A stretch of 64,000 bases of DNA from Yunchengibacter salinarum (GCF_037658235.1 NZ_JBBJLN010000005.1:124001-188000), one strand, 5' to 3'; counted from the stretch's first letter, positions 17,990-27,518 are shown. A program made the numbers and translations. The notes: generated by a model not told the origin, from the letters alone.

Positions 17990-18307
17990 ATGGCGAAGAA
18001 AATCAAGGGCCCGCAAATGGTCATGGCCAACCGGCTGACAGACGGGCGGGCTGTCTTTTTCACCGGTCAGGGCTGGTCGCCGGACTACCGCGAAGCGGCC
18101 CTTGCGCCGGACGAAACCGCGATCCAGCCGATACTGGAAGCCGCCACCGCCTTTGAGGCCGCCAACAAGGTGATCGATGTGCTGCCAATCGAGGCGGAAA
18201 GCACCGAGCCCGGCGCGGCCCCGAAACATATCCAGCGCCGCCTGCAAACCCTGGGCCCCACGGTACGCCGGGATCTGGGCTATCAGGCGGAAGGGTTCGA
18301 TGCCTGA
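17990..18307 (+). CDS. DUF2849 protein of the sulfite-reductase operon
   Basis: 105 aa, small and soluble. It shows the DUF2849 pattern: MVMANRLTDGRAVFF near the start, GWSPDYREA, then AAN and VIDVLPIE. The family has no established activity but is regularly found between cysG and cysI in alphaproteobacteria, which suggests a role in the assembly or electron supply of the siroheme reductase. It is preceded by AACGAGGACGTTGTC and separated from cysI by 73 bp. Confidence 0.85.
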   Translation: MAKKIKGPQMVMANRLTDGRAVFFTGQGWSPDYREAALAPDETAIQPILEAATAFEAANKVIDVLPIEAESTEPGAAPKHIQRRLQTLGPTVRRDLGYQAEGFDA

Positions 18308-18380
18308 GATTAAACGCCTGCGATTCGACGCCTGAGACCGGCGCGAGCCCGGCAAGCGAGATTTTGACAAGGAGGGCGCC

Positions 18381-20036
18381 ATGTACGCCTATGACCCGTT
18401 CGATCATGACATGGTCCAGACCCGCGTGGCGGAATTCCGCGACCAGGTGGACCGCCGCCTGAAAGGCGAACTGACCGAGGAAGAGTTCAGGCCGCTAAGG
18501 CTGATGAACGGCCTGTATCTGCAAATGCACGCCTATATGCTGCGGGTGGCCATTCCCTATGGCACGCTGTCATCGGGCCAGATGCGCCAGCTTGCCTATA
18601 TCGCCCGGCGCTATGACAAGGGCTATGGCCATTTCACCACACGCCAGAACATTCAGTACAACTGGCCCAAACTGGTGGAGGTGCCGGACCTGCTGATGGA
18701 CCTGGCCAAGGTGGAAATGCACGCCTTCCAGACCAGCGGCAACTGCATCCGCAATGTCTCCACGGACCAGTTCGCGGGCGCCGCGGCGGACGAGATCGCC
18801 GACCCCCGCCCCTATGCGGAACTGATCCGGCAATGGTCCACCCTGCACCCGGAATTTTCCTTTCTGCCGCGCAAGTTCAAGATCGCGCTGACCGCCGCGC
18901 CGAAAGACCGGGCGGCGGTGAAATGGCACGATATCGGCCTGATCCTGAAGCGGAACGAAGCGGGCGAGCTGGGCTTTGAAGTGCTGGCGGGCGGCGGCAT
19001 GGGGCGCACCCCGGTGATCGCCAAGACCGTGCGGAACTTCCTGCCGGAAGCGGACCTGATCAGCTATCTGGATGCCATGCTGCGGGTCTATAACGAGGAA
19101 GGCAACCGCCAGAACAAGTTCAAGGCGCGCATCAAGATTCTGCTGGAAACACTGGGGGCGGAGGAATACGCCCGCAAGGTGGAAGCGGAATGGCAGGCCA
19201 TTCGCCATCATCCCATCGATGTGCCGGAAGACGAGATCACCCGCATCAAGCGCTTCTTCACCCTGCCGCCGCTGGAAACCGGGCCGCTGGAGGATGCGGG
19301 CGTGGAAGAGCGCCGCAGGGCGGATTTCACCTTTGACCGCTTCGTGCGCCACAACACCCTGGCCCACAAAGTGCCCGGCCATGTGAATGTGACCATCTCG
19401 CTCAAGCCGCATGGCGGCATTCCGGGCGATGCCACGGACAGCCAGATGGAAGCCGTGGCGGACATGGCCGACCGCTGGAGCCAGGGCGAGATTCGCGTCA
19501 GCCATGAACAGAACCTGATCCTGCCCCATGTGCCCCTGAGCGCGCTGTCGGCGCTGTACGACGCTCTCGCCGAACAGGGGTTCGCCAGCCCCAATGCGGG
19601 CCTGCTGACCGACATGATCGCCTGCCCGGGGCTGGATTATTGCAGCTTGGCCAATGCCCGGTCCATCCCCGTGGCACAACGCATCGCCGAACGCTTTGAC
19701 GACATGGCCCGGCTGGAGGAAATCGGCCCGCTGAAGCTGAAAATCTCCGGCTGCATCAATAGCTGCGGCCACCACCATGCGGGCCATATCGGCATTCTGG
19801 GCGTGGATCGCAAAGGCGAGGAAATGTACCAGATTCTGCTGGGCGGCAGCGGCGCGGAGGACGCCAGCAAGGCCGAGATTCTGGGCCGTGGCTTCACCTA
19901 TGACGACATCGTCGATGCGGTGGAGCGCACCGTCACCTGTTATCTGGGCGAGCGGAACGAAGACGAGACCTTTCTGGAAACCTATCGCCGGCTTGGCCCG
20001 GCACCCTTCAAGGAGGCGGTCTATGGCACTGCTTAG
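18381..20036 (+). CDS. cysI: Siroheme- and 4Fe-4S-dependent sulfite (nitrite/sulfite) reductase
   Basis: 551 aa. The protein carries the Cys pairs that hold the coupled 4Fe-4S/siroheme centre: CPGLDYC (415-421) and CINSC (458-462), with GHIGILGV behind. It reduces sulfite to sulfide by six electrons. There is no CysJ flavoprotein in the operon; relatives take electrons from ferredoxin or another small donor. AAGGAGGGCGCC gives a strong start at 18381. The last 14 bases overlap the DUF934 gene. Nitrite reduction is possible, but the cys neighbours favour sulfite. Confidence 0.92.
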   Translation: MYAYDPFDHDMVQTRVAEFRDQVDRRLKGELTEEEFRPLRLMNGLYLQMHAYMLRVAIPYGTLSSGQMRQLAYIARRYDKGYGHFTTRQNIQYNWPKLVEVPDLLMDLAKVEMHAFQTSGNCIRNVSTDQFAGAAADEIADPRPYAELIRQWSTLHPEFSFLPRKFKIALTAAPKDRAAVKWHDIGLILKRNEAGELGFEVLAGGGMGRTPVIAKTVRNFLPEADLISYLDAMLRVYNEEGNRQNKFKARIKILLETLGAEEYARKVEAEWQAIRHHPIDVPEDEITRIKRFFTLPPLETGPLEDAGVEERRRADFTFDRFVRHNTLAHKVPGHVNVTISLKPHGGIPGDATDSQMEAVADMADRWSQGEIRVSHEQNLILPHVPLSALSALYDALAEQGFASPNAGLLTDMIACPGLDYCSLANARSIPVAQRIAERFDDMARLEEIGPLKLKISGCINSCGHHHAGHIGILGVDRKGEEMYQILLGGSGAEDASKAEILGRGFTYDDIVDAVERTVTCYLGERNEDETFLETYRRLGPAPFKEAVYGTA

Positions 20037-20544
20037 TCTGAGCGGCATCGCCGTCGAGCCGCTGGAAACCGTGACTGAGGCCGAGGACGTGGCCGAAGGC
20101 GCGCGCGTGGCCGTGCCGCTGGCCGCTTTCGAGGACAACCCCGATGCCTTTCTGGCGCGGGCTGGCCGGATCGGCCTGATCGTGGAGACGGACACGGACT
20201 TCCACCGGCTGGAAGCGCCGATCGCCCATGACAAGGTGAAGCTGGTGCTGGTGCATTTCCCCGGCTTCGCGGACGGGCGCGGCTTTTCGCTGGCCGTGCG
20301 GCTGCGCAAGGATCTGGGCTTTCGCGGCGAAATCCGGGCGGTGGGCCATGTGATCCCCGATCAGGCGCAGTTCCTGCTGCGCGCCGGATTCGACAGCGTG
20401 GAAGCGGCACCGGAACGCGAAGAAGCCTTCCGCCGCGCCGTGGACCGCTATCAGGCCTTTTACCAGAGCGATTATACGGGCGGCACGGCCATTGCCCGCC
20501 ACCGCCACAACAGCGCCGCTCCCGGAGCGCGGGAGGTATCATGA
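20023..20544 (+). CDS. DUF934 protein of the sulfite-reductase operon
   Basis: 173 aa. The start ATG at 20023 lies inside the end of cysI (14-bp overlap) behind CAAGGAGGCGGTCT, which supports it over a longer frame. The sequence has the DUF934 hallmarks: FPGFADGRGFSLAVRLR and GHVIPDQAQFLLRAGFDSVE. It is uncharacterised, but it is nearly always adjacent to cysI/cysH; an electron-transfer or assembly role is inferred. Its stop overlaps the cysH start (ATGA), showing translational coupling. Confidence 0.88.
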   Translation: MALLSLSGIAVEPLETVTEAEDVAEGARVAVPLAAFEDNPDAFLARAGRIGLIVETDTDFHRLEAPIAHDKVKLVLVHFPGFADGRGFSLAVRLRKDLGFRGEIRAVGHVIPDQAQFLLRAGFDSVEAAPEREEAFRRAVDRYQAFYQSDYTGGTAIARHRHNSAAPGAREVS

Positions 20545-21299
20545 CCGCCGCGGCCAAACATCTGGCCCGGAAAGATGGCTTCAATGCGGAGTCGGAGGCG
20601 CTGGCCATGGAATGGCGCTTCGGCACCGCGTCACCGGAACAGGTGATCGCGGCGGCGCGCGATCGCTGGGAGGACCGGTTTGCCCTGGTTTCCAGCTTCG
20701 GCACCGAGTCCGCCGTGCTGCTGCATATCGCGGCCTCCGTCTCGAAGGAACTTCCGGTCCTGTTTCTGGACACGCTGAAGCTGTTTCCCGAAACCCGCGC
20801 CTATCGCGATGCGCTGGTGGACCGGCTGGGCCTGGTTGATGTGCGGGATATCAGCCCCGCGCCCGCCGATCTGGACCGGGACGACCCCGGCGGCGATCTG
20901 TGGCGGACCAACACCAATCGCTGCTGCTTTATCCGCAAGGTGAAGCCGCTCAATGAAACATTGGGGGATTTCCGGGCCTGGGCCAATGGCCGCAAACGCT
21001 ATCAGGGCGGGCGGCGCAGCACGCTGGCTCATTTCGAGGCCGCCGATGGCCGGGTCAAGGTGAACCCGCTGGCTCACTGGCGCCGGGAGGATGTGCAGGC
21101 CTATCTGGATTTTCACGACCTGCCCCGCCACCCGCTGGAGGCGCAGGGTTTCCCGTCCGTGGGCTGCACCCATTGCACGGATCGGGTCAGGAACGGCGAA
21201 CACAGCCGGGCCGGGCGCTGGCGCGGCCAGCAAAAGAGCGAATGCGGCATTCACCTGTCCTATGCCCGCAATGAGGAACTGGCCGGGCCCGGCACCTGA
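20541..21299 (+). CDS. cysH: Phosphoadenylyl/adenylyl-sulfate reductase (4Fe-4S type)
   Basis: 252 aa. It reduces activated sulfate to sulfite with thioredoxin or glutaredoxin. SSFGTESAVLLH is the PP-loop; CC at 128-129 together with Cys209 and Cys212 (GCTHC) are the 4Fe-4S ligands of the APS-using bacterial type, and Cys235 in ECGIH is the catalytic thiol. So it probably uses APS rather than only PAPS. It is the last gene of the operon, coupled to DUF934 by ATGA. No cysD/N/C are in the window. Confidence 0.94.
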   Translation: MTAAAKHLARKDGFNAESEALAMEWRFGTASPEQVIAAARDRWEDRFALVSSFGTESAVLLHIAASVSKELPVLFLDTLKLFPETRAYRDALVDRLGLVDVRDISPAPADLDRDDPGGDLWRTNTNRCCFIRKVKPLNETLGDFRAWANGRKRYQGGRRSTLAHFEAADGRVKVNPLAHWRREDVQAYLDFHDLPRHPLEAQGFPSVGCTHCTDRVRNGEHSRAGRWRGQQKSECGIHLSYARNEELAGPGT

Positions 21300-21410
21300 A
21301 CCATGGGCAAGCCAGCCTGCCCCGCCATGGTTGGCAAGAGCGCCCCTCCGGCCCTATGGTGATTCAAGGTTCAGCCCTTGATCTGGTTTTGACAAAGATT
21401 GGTTTTGACA

Positions 21411-22328
21411 ATGAAACGATCCCTGCTGCCGCTCAATGCCCTGCGTGCCTTCGATGCCGCCGCGCGCCATATGAGCTTCAAGAAGGCGGCCGAGGATCTC
21501 AGCGTCACCCCCGCCGCCATTTCCCAGCAGATCCGCAGTCTTGAGGAATTTCTGGGCGTGGAACTGTTCAAGCGCACCAACCGGTCCCTGGTGCTGACCG
21601 AGGTGGCGCAACTGGCGCTGGCGCCGCTCAAGGAAGCCTTCGAGAAGATGGAGGAAAGCGTCGGCATCCTGACGGAAAACCGCAATGCCAAGCAACTCCG
21701 CGTATCGGTCTATCCCAGCTTTGCCAGCAAGTGGCTGGTGCCACGGCTCGCCAGCTATTACGAAACCCGCCCCGATGCGGTGGTGAAAATCTCCGCCACC
21801 ATGGCGCTGACCGACTTCGCACAGGACGATGTGGACCTGGCCATCCGCTATGGCGGCGGCAACTATCCCGGCCTGTATGTGGAGGAAGTGCTGCGCGAGA
21901 CCGTGTTCCCCGTTTGCGCGCCGGACCTGGCCCGCGACATTCACAGGCCCGAAGACCTGCTCACCTTCACCCATATCCATGATGATTCCCTGAGCGACGA
22001 CGACAGCGCGCCCACCTGGTCCATGTGGCTGAAAGCCGCCGGTGTGGCGGAACGGGAAGGCCAGCCGGCGCTGCATTTCAACACCCATTCGCTGGCCGTG
22101 GAGGCCGCCGCCGCCGGGCGCGGCGTGGCGCTGGCCCGCTCCGCCATCGCGGAGGAGGACATCAAGGCCGGGCGGCTGGTCAAGCCGCTGGGGGAGGCGG
22201 TGCCGGTGGACTTCGCCAATTATGTGGTGGCGCCCAAGGAAAACCTGAAGAATGAGCGCGTGCAGGACTTCATCAAATGGCTGAAGGACGAAATCCGCCT
22301 GTTCGAAGAAGGCATCACCAAGGACTGA
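21411..22328 (+). CDS. LysR-family transcriptional regulator (GcvA-like)
   Basis: 305 aa. The N-terminal winged helix reads LNALRAFDAAARHMSFKKAA and LSVTPAAISQQIRSLE, and the substrate-binding domain starts near residue 90. The GcvA-like subgroup motif DDVDLAIRYGGGNYPGL is present. The ATG at 21411 is used; a TTG 12 bases upstream is in frame but has no site. The upstream bases contain a direct repeat GGTTTTGACAA (21385 and 21401). It follows cysH by 111 bp on the same strand; whether it controls the sulfur operon is unknown. Confidence 0.88.
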   Translation: MKRSLLPLNALRAFDAAARHMSFKKAAEDLSVTPAAISQQIRSLEEFLGVELFKRTNRSLVLTEVAQLALAPLKEAFEKMEESVGILTENRNAKQLRVSVYPSFASKWLVPRLASYYETRPDAVVKISATMALTDFAQDDVDLAIRYGGGNYPGLYVEEVLRETVFPVCAPDLARDIHRPEDLLTFTHIHDDSLSDDDSAPTWSMWLKAAGVAEREGQPALHFNTHSLAVEAAAAGRGVALARSAIAEEDIKAGRLVKPLGEAVPVDFANYVVAPKENLKNERVQDFIKWLKDEIRLFEEGITKD

Positions 22329-22392
22329 TCCGCCCCCCGGAACGCCACCCTGAACGCCACACCCCGGCGTGATGGGGGTCGCGCCCTTTAAG

Positions 22393-22421
22393 GCCGGGCG
22401 GGGGCGATACCCCCGCCCGGC
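22393..22421. terminator. Strong hairpin between convergent genes
   Basis: GCCGGGCGGGGG-CGATA-CCCCCGCCCGGC: a perfect 12-bp stem with a 5-base loop lies between the stops of the LysR gene and the M14 peptidase gene. It could act on both strands. T-runs after it are weak (GGGTTTG on plus, CTTAAAG on minus), so it may be a pause or protective hairpin rather than a textbook terminator. Confidence 0.65.
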
Positions 22422-22432
22422 TGGCGGGTTTG

Positions 22433-25063
22433 TCAGTGCGCCCCGTACAGGGTGCCATAGGCGCCGCTGAACGCCTTTGAGAAAAAGAGCGCGTTAAAGA
22501 ACATGCGCTGCGAACCGAAATAAGTGGCCCGGAACAGCGGATTGTCGGCGAACAGGATCAATGAGCCCCGGCCCTTGCGCTGGGCCGTCACGGCGGGCGT
22601 GCCCGCGATCCGGGACAGCCGCTCGTCGGAGGCATAGCCGGACGTAAGCGGCTCGTCGCCATAGACCGCCACGCGGGCGTAGGGGTCATCCGGCACCGGC
22701 AGGGTGAAGGTGCTGTTCCGGTTGGTGGCCACCCGGCCCCGCACCAGGCCGAAGCCGATGGGGTGAGTGATGTCCACCCTGCTGTCGAACACCGCCCCGC
22801 CGATCACATGCTCGGCGTCCCGCACGGCCTTGTCCTCATAGGCAAGGCGCGGCGCGGTGCCATTGGCGCCATTCGATCCACCGTCATCCGACCCTTCGTC
22901 GTCATCCGTCAGATGCTCCAGCGCCCATTCGGCGCCTTCGCTGTGGGCCACCACCGTGCCGCCGTCATGCATCCAGTCCCGGATGCGGCGGGTCACGTCC
23001 TCCCCGAAGGACAGGCCGCGCCCGCCCACCACGATCAGATGGGTGTAATCGGCCCAGCGCACCTCATCCAGCCGGTCAGCGCCCACCTTCACCAGCGGGT
23101 GCCCCAGCCGCACATCCAGCGCGTGCCAGACCTCCCCCGCGTCATAGGGGGAGACACCATCCCCCACCACCAGAAGCGGCTTGATCGGCTTCAGATCCGC
23201 CACGCTGTTGCGCCCGCCCAGATCGCCGCCGGGCTGGCGCGTGCGCCCGCTGACGACGGCATGAACGCGGATGCCGTCCGTCTCCGCGATGGTGGCGATT
23301 ACCTCATGCAGCCGGTCGGGGGTCACCGTCTGGTCTTCCAGCGGCACGATCAGCGCGCCCCGATCAAGGCGCACCGCCCCCGCTTCGGTTTCCACCATGA
23401 TCTGGCGCAGCGCCATGCGCACATGGATGTCCGCCCGGTGCAACCGCACAAGCGCCCGCGGGGCCAGGTCGTCGTCCCAACTCATCACATAGGCATAAGG
23501 GGTGGGCTTTGGCGCGGCCACGCTGCGCGTGGGGTTGGCCAGCATATCGGCGCTCGCCACCTCGCCCAGCTTGCCCTTCAGGCGTTCCCTGACCATGCCA
23601 TGGTCCAGATTGTAGGCCAGCGGCAGGGTCCAGCCGGACACGTCATAAAAGATGTTTTCCGGGAAGTCGGTGATCCGCATGGTCACCGCCTTGGCCATCA
23701 GATATTGCGGCTGGTCATAGGGGATCACATAGCTGCCCGCCTCGAAGCGGCGGCCATCGTCTGTCTTCACGGGCTCGCTCAGCCGATGGACACGCACCCC
23801 GTGCCGCCCCATCAGATCGATAAAGCGGGCCAGGCGCGTGGGATTTTCCGGCGCGCGAAAGGCAACGCCCCTGATCTTGTCATCGCCCGCCTGTTCAGCC
23901 GCCTTTTGGAAAAAGGCCGCCTGATAGGCGTGCAGCCGCTGCCGCATACTGGCCGCCCCGCGAATGGTGGAAAGCGAGGTCAGATAGTGCTTGCGCACAT
24001 TGTCCGCATAGGTTTTCAGGCCCTGATCGCTGTCGCGGGCAATCCCCATCTGGCCCCCGGCCTCAAACAGGATGCCAAGCCCGCCATTCACCTGCGGATA
24101 GGTGGAGCCTTTGCCGATATAGAAATTGTCGAAGCCTTCCTCGGAGAAATAAAGCCGATCCGCCGCGTCCAGCGCGTCGGCATGAAAATCCGCCATGTCA
24201 TGCAGCAGCTTGCGGCCCTGATCCGGGATCAGCGGATATTTCCGCGCCGGAACGCCGGGGTGGAAATAATAGGTGGAATTCGGCCCCATTTCGTGGAAAT
24301 CGGCGGATACATGGGGTTTCCACTTGTGCCATGCGCTGAGCCAGGCCCGGCTTTCCGGCTGGGTCTGCAACAGCCACTGGCGGTTCAGATCGAACCAGTA
24401 ATGATTGGTGCGCCCGCCCGGCCAGCGGGCATTGTGCACCTCGTCCGCGGGGTCGGTGGCCGTTATCTTCGACATCCGGCTGGTCACCCAGGCGGCGCGG
24501 CGGGCATGGCCGTCCGGGTTGAAGATGGCGGTGATCAGAATAACGCTGTTGTCCAGCGTCGCGGTGATCCGCTCCCCCTGCGCCGCGGCCAGATGATACA
24601 GCGTGGGAATGGCGGCATCCATGCCGCTCGCCTCGGCGCCGTGCACCCCATAATTCAGCCATGTGACCACGGGCAGATCGTCAGACGCCTGATCCGCGCT
24701 TGCCGGATCGGTGCGCTTGAGATGATTGGCGCGGATCGTGTCCAGCCGGGCGCGATTGTCCGGTGAGGTGACGGTGATGAACAGGATGGGGCGGTTCTCG
24801 TGGCTGTAGCCGATGGTCTCCACCGACAGCCGGTCACTCGCCTTTCCCAGCGCCCGGATATAGCGCACCATCAGATCGTGCCGCACGGGCTGGCTGCCCA
24901 GTTCATGGCCCAGCACGCTTTCCGGCGTGGGAATGGCGGATTCATAGGTGGTGTCCGCCTCCAGGAAATAATCCAGCGGGGCCGCCCGGCCCGCCGTACC
25001 GGCCCCAATCATCATCACCAGAAGCGCCAGCGCCGCCGACAGCCGTTTCACAATCGCCGTCAT
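22433..25063 (-). CDS. Secreted M14-family zinc carboxypeptidase
   Basis: 876 aa. A signal peptide (ALALLVMMIGAGTAGRAA) precedes an M14 catalytic domain: His141 and Glu144 in YGVHGAEASG and His256 in ADFHEMG are the zinc ligands, and NPDG (182-185) is typical. The remaining ~550 residues include a GATase-like region (LIVVGGRGLSFGEDVTRRI) seen in large bacterial M14 homologues. It probably trims peptides in the periplasm. Its ATG directly follows the stop of the threonine-synthase homologue (TGAATG), so the two are coupled. Confidence 0.88.
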   Translation of the reverse strand: MTAIVKRLSAALALLVMMIGAGTAGRAAPLDYFLEADTTYESAIPTPESVLGHELGSQPVRHDLMVRYIRALGKASDRLSVETIGYSHENRPILFITVTSPDNRARLDTIRANHLKRTDPASADQASDDLPVVTWLNYGVHGAEASGMDAAIPTLYHLAAAQGERITATLDNSVILITAIFNPDGHARRAAWVTSRMSKITATDPADEVHNARWPGGRTNHYWFDLNRQWLLQTQPESRAWLSAWHKWKPHVSADFHEMGPNSTYYFHPGVPARKYPLIPDQGRKLLHDMADFHADALDAADRLYFSEEGFDNFYIGKGSTYPQVNGGLGILFEAGGQMGIARDSDQGLKTYADNVRKHYLTSLSTIRGAASMRQRLHAYQAAFFQKAAEQAGDDKIRGVAFRAPENPTRLARFIDLMGRHGVRVHRLSEPVKTDDGRRFEAGSYVIPYDQPQYLMAKAVTMRITDFPENIFYDVSGWTLPLAYNLDHGMVRERLKGKLGEVASADMLANPTRSVAAPKPTPYAYVMSWDDDLAPRALVRLHRADIHVRMALRQIMVETEAGAVRLDRGALIVPLEDQTVTPDRLHEVIATIAETDGIRVHAVVSGRTRQPGGDLGGRNSVADLKPIKPLLVVGDGVSPYDAGEVWHALDVRLGHPLVKVGADRLDEVRWADYTHLIVVGGRGLSFGEDVTRRIRDWMHDGGTVVAHSEGAEWALEHLTDDDEGSDDGGSNGANGTAPRLAYEDKAVRDAEHVIGGAVFDSRVDITHPIGFGLVRGRVATNRNSTFTLPVPDDPYARVAVYGDEPLTSGYASDERLSRIAGTPAVTAQRKGRGSLILFADNPLFRATYFGSQRMFFNALFFSKAFSGAYGTLYGAH

Positions 25064-26320
25064 TCAATCATCCCCCTTTTGCGTGGTCTTTACCAGTCGG
25101 GCCGCATCGATCGGCTGAAACCGGTCCAGCGTGCCCGCCCGATCCGGCATGGGATATTTCAGCCCGCTGCCGCAATTGAACAGAACCGTATCCGCATCCG
25201 GCGCCAGAAGGCCCCGGTCCACGGCCATGTCATAGGCCGCCAGTGTGGCGGCCCCTTCCGGGCAGAGCAACAACCCGGCCTTCACCCCGGCACGGGCGCG
25301 GGCGGATTCGATGGCGGCATCGCTCACCGCCAGGGCCGCGCCGCCGCTTTCGCGCACCGCGTCCAGAATCAGGAAATCCCCCACCGCCACCGGCACGCGA
25401 ATCCCGGCGGCGAAGGTGTGGGCATCCTGCCACAGGGGCGCGTGGCGGTCACCCGCCTCATAGGCGCGCACGATGGGCGCACACCCTTGTGCCTGCACCG
25501 CGAACATGCGCGGGCGGTGCGCGCCAATCCAGCCCAGTCGCTCCATCTCGTCGAAAGCCTTCCACATGCCGATCAGGCCGGTGCCGCCACCGGTGGGGTA
25601 GAAAATCGCATCGGGCAGCCGCCAGCCGCGCTGCGCCGCCAGTTCCAGCCCCATGGTCTTCTTGCCCTCGATGCGATAGGGCTCTTTCAATGTGGACAGA
25701 TCGAACCAGCCCGCCGCCGCCTTGCCATCGCCGACAATCTTGCCGCAATCATTGATCAGGCCGTTCACACGCCACACATGGCCGCCTTGCAGGGCGATTT
25801 CGCGCACATTGGCTTCCGGCGTGTCTTCGGGGCAGAAAATATAGCTTTCAAGCCCGCCCCGACTGGCATAGGCGGCCAGTGCCGCCCCCGCATTGCCATT
25901 GGTGGGCATGGCCAGCCGCTCAAGGCCCAGTTCCCTGGCCATGGATACCGCCACACCCAGCCCCCGCGCCTTGAAGCTGCCGGTGGGCAGGCGGCCTTCA
26001 TCCTTGACCGCCACCAGGCCACCGGGGGCCGCCAGTTCAGGGGTTTCAATGAGCGGCGTATCCATCTCGCCCAGTCGGATGAGATTGGCGCTGTCCTGAA
26101 GCGGCAGCAATTCGCGCCATTTCCAGAAGCCGCCGGGGCGCGCCGCGATGGCATCCCGGTCCAGCGTATCGGCCAGCCGGGCCAGATCATACCGCACCAG
26201 CAGGGGGCGCCCGGCGGCGGACAGGCCGTGTACCTGGCCTGGGGCATAGCCCTGTTCACCGGTCAGGCTGCATTCCAGCGTGGTCACGGGGCCGCCCGTC
26301 AGGCGCGCGATCTCGGCCAT
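25064..26320 (-). CDS. Threonine synthase-like PLP enzyme
   Basis: 418 aa of the fold-type II PLP family. PTGSFKARG contains the PLP-binding Lys117; PTNGNAG and PTGGGTGLIGMWKAF bind phosphate and cofactor. Family members convert O-phosphohomoserine to threonine, but divergent copies act as other beta-replacement or eliminating enzymes. Coupling to an exported peptidase rather than to thrA/thrB makes the physiological substrate uncertain. The start at 26320 follows GGAAGGGGGACAT; the frame extends upstream to 26383 without a site. Confidence 0.82.
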   Translation of the reverse strand: MAEIARLTGGPVTTLECSLTGEQGYAPGQVHGLSAAGRPLLVRYDLARLADTLDRDAIAARPGGFWKWRELLPLQDSANLIRLGEMDTPLIETPELAAPGGLVAVKDEGRLPTGSFKARGLGVAVSMARELGLERLAMPTNGNAGAALAAYASRGGLESYIFCPEDTPEANVREIALQGGHVWRVNGLINDCGKIVGDGKAAAGWFDLSTLKEPYRIEGKKTMGLELAAQRGWRLPDAIFYPTGGGTGLIGMWKAFDEMERLGWIGAHRPRMFAVQAQGCAPIVRAYEAGDRHAPLWQDAHTFAAGIRVPVAVGDFLILDAVRESGGAALAVSDAAIESARARAGVKAGLLLCPEGAATLAAYDMAVDRGLLAPDADTVLFNCGSGLKYPMPDRAGTLDRFQPIDAARLVKTTQKGDD

Positions 26321-26418
26321 ATGTCCCCCTTCCGGCCTTGTGGTCGACCACGACAACGTGACCTGCCCGCGCGCCGGGATCAAGGGGGTGTACGCGGCAA
26401 CGGCCCGTCAGGGGCCCG

Positions 26419-26967
26419 TCAGGTAAGCTGAATGGGCAGGGGAAAGGCAAAAAAGGCCAGGATAAAGGCGGCTCTGCCGGCCTTGTCGGCCAGCGGCAGG
26501 TCCAGCACATCCAGGGGAACGGTGCGCCCTTCCCCCATGGTGACCTGCCCCACGCCATGGCCCAGCACGCCATCTTCCACAAGGGCGGCGATATGATCCT
26601 TGCGGGTTTCATCGGGCAGAAAGTCCAGCGAACTGTAGCGGGTGCCGGGCCTGATCCGCCCGCAAAAGGCGGTGCGCACGTCCTCCCCCGCCAGGCGGCA
26701 GGTGCAATCGGTGGCGCATTCGGTCACTTCGCTCAGCAGAACGGAGCTGTGCCAGCCGCGCAGATCCCGGAACCTCATGTCCTCCCGGTACGGCATCTGC
26801 CGGTCCCCCCGCAAATGCTTCCACCAGGCCAGAACGGGCTGAAACGCGCCCGGCAGACCGTGGCTCTCCTCCGGGAAGAAACGGCGCACGGCCAGCGATG
26901 TCCCCACGGGACTGGACAAAGGGCCGGGCTGATCGCCAGCCGTCAACGGATTTGTGGAGCCTGTCAT
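26419..26967 (-). CDS. PAS-domain protein of unknown function
   Basis: 182 aa. WWKHLRGDRQMPYREDM, followed by a strand-helix pattern with CRLAGEDVRTAFCGRIRPG and LDFLPDETR, resembles the single-domain PAS proteins (PAS_5 type) widespread in alphaproteobacteria. The region after residue 140 finishes the fold, and the protein ends with a hydrophobic stretch (FILAFFAFPLPIQL). No output domain is present. It is divergent from a small HNH protein. The start is ATG 26967; a GTG 15 bases upstream is possible. Confidence 0.55.
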   Translation of the reverse strand: MTGSTNPLTAGDQPGPLSSPVGTSLAVRRFFPEESHGLPGAFQPVLAWWKHLRGDRQMPYREDMRFRDLRGWHSSVLLSEVTECATDCTCRLAGEDVRTAFCGRIRPGTRYSSLDFLPDETRKDHIAALVEDGVLGHGVGQVTMGEGRTVPLDVLDLPLADKAGRAAFILAFFAFPLPIQLT

Positions 26968-27089
26968 ACTACGCCATACCACTTTTCAATTACCGTACTC
27001 GTGCAGGCGCAGCTTAGTCGGGGGTAATGAACATTTCCTTAAGTCCACCGCCAGGAAAACTTGAACCTGGGGAAGCGGCCTGATTAACT

Positions 27090-27455
27090 ATGGCCACGCC
27101 CGGACAAGGGGCGGGCCGCAAGCGAACCGAACAGGGAATGGGCAAGACGGATTGGCCGCCAATGCGGGAAAGCACGGATATCTGCCCGCTCTGTGACAGG
27201 CCCCTGGGCCGCAGGCGGGAAGCACACCATCTGATCCCGAAGGCCCGTGGCGGCACGGAAACCGTCTGGCTTCATCCGATCTGCCACCGCAAGATCCATT
27301 CCCTGTTCGACAATGCCACGCTGGCCCGCACCCATCACCGGCTGGATACCCTGCGCCAGGACGGGGACATCGCCGCCTTCACACGCTGGCTCAGGGGAAA
27401 ACCGCCCGACTTCCACCGCCGCACGGCACCCCGGCGCGGTGGCAGGCGGGGTTGA
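27090..27455 (+). CDS. Small HNH-type nuclease-like protein
   Basis: 121 aa or shorter. CPLCDR (Cys32, Cys35), EAHHLIPKARGG (His46/47), then LHPICHRKIH with Cys65 and His70 form a complete HNH zinc/catalytic layout. It is related to stand-alone HNH endonucleases that nick or cut DNA; no partner methylase or phage gene is nearby. The start is uncertain: ATG 27090, 27138 or 27162 all fit, none with a strong site. It lies between the divergent PAS gene and the hydrolase operon. Confidence 0.75.
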   Translation: MATPGQGAGRKRTEQGMGKTDWPPMRESTDICPLCDRPLGRRREAHHLIPKARGGTETVWLHPICHRKIHSLFDNATLARTHHRLDTLRQDGDIAAFTRWLRGKPPDFHRRTAPRRGGRRG

Positions 27456-27518
27456 TGAACGGACACCACATCACGGGGCACACAACGACGGCAGGGTACA
27501 CAACACGGCAAGCGGAGT

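Noticed and set aside
18570..20309. A 579-codon open minus-strand frame opposite cysI and DUF934
   Set aside because: Shadow of cysI; no RBS, no family signature, and the sense gene keeps both cluster Cys pairs.
22763..24766. A 667-codon open plus-strand frame across the M14 peptidase gene
   Set aside because: It mirrors a real minus-strand gene with complete zinc ligands; the product is His/Pro/Arg-rich without recognisable motifs.
27090..27455. Restriction-modification system or prophage remnant around the HNH gene
   Set aside because: No methyltransferase, integrase, terminase or toxin-antitoxin gene lies nearby, and base composition does not change.
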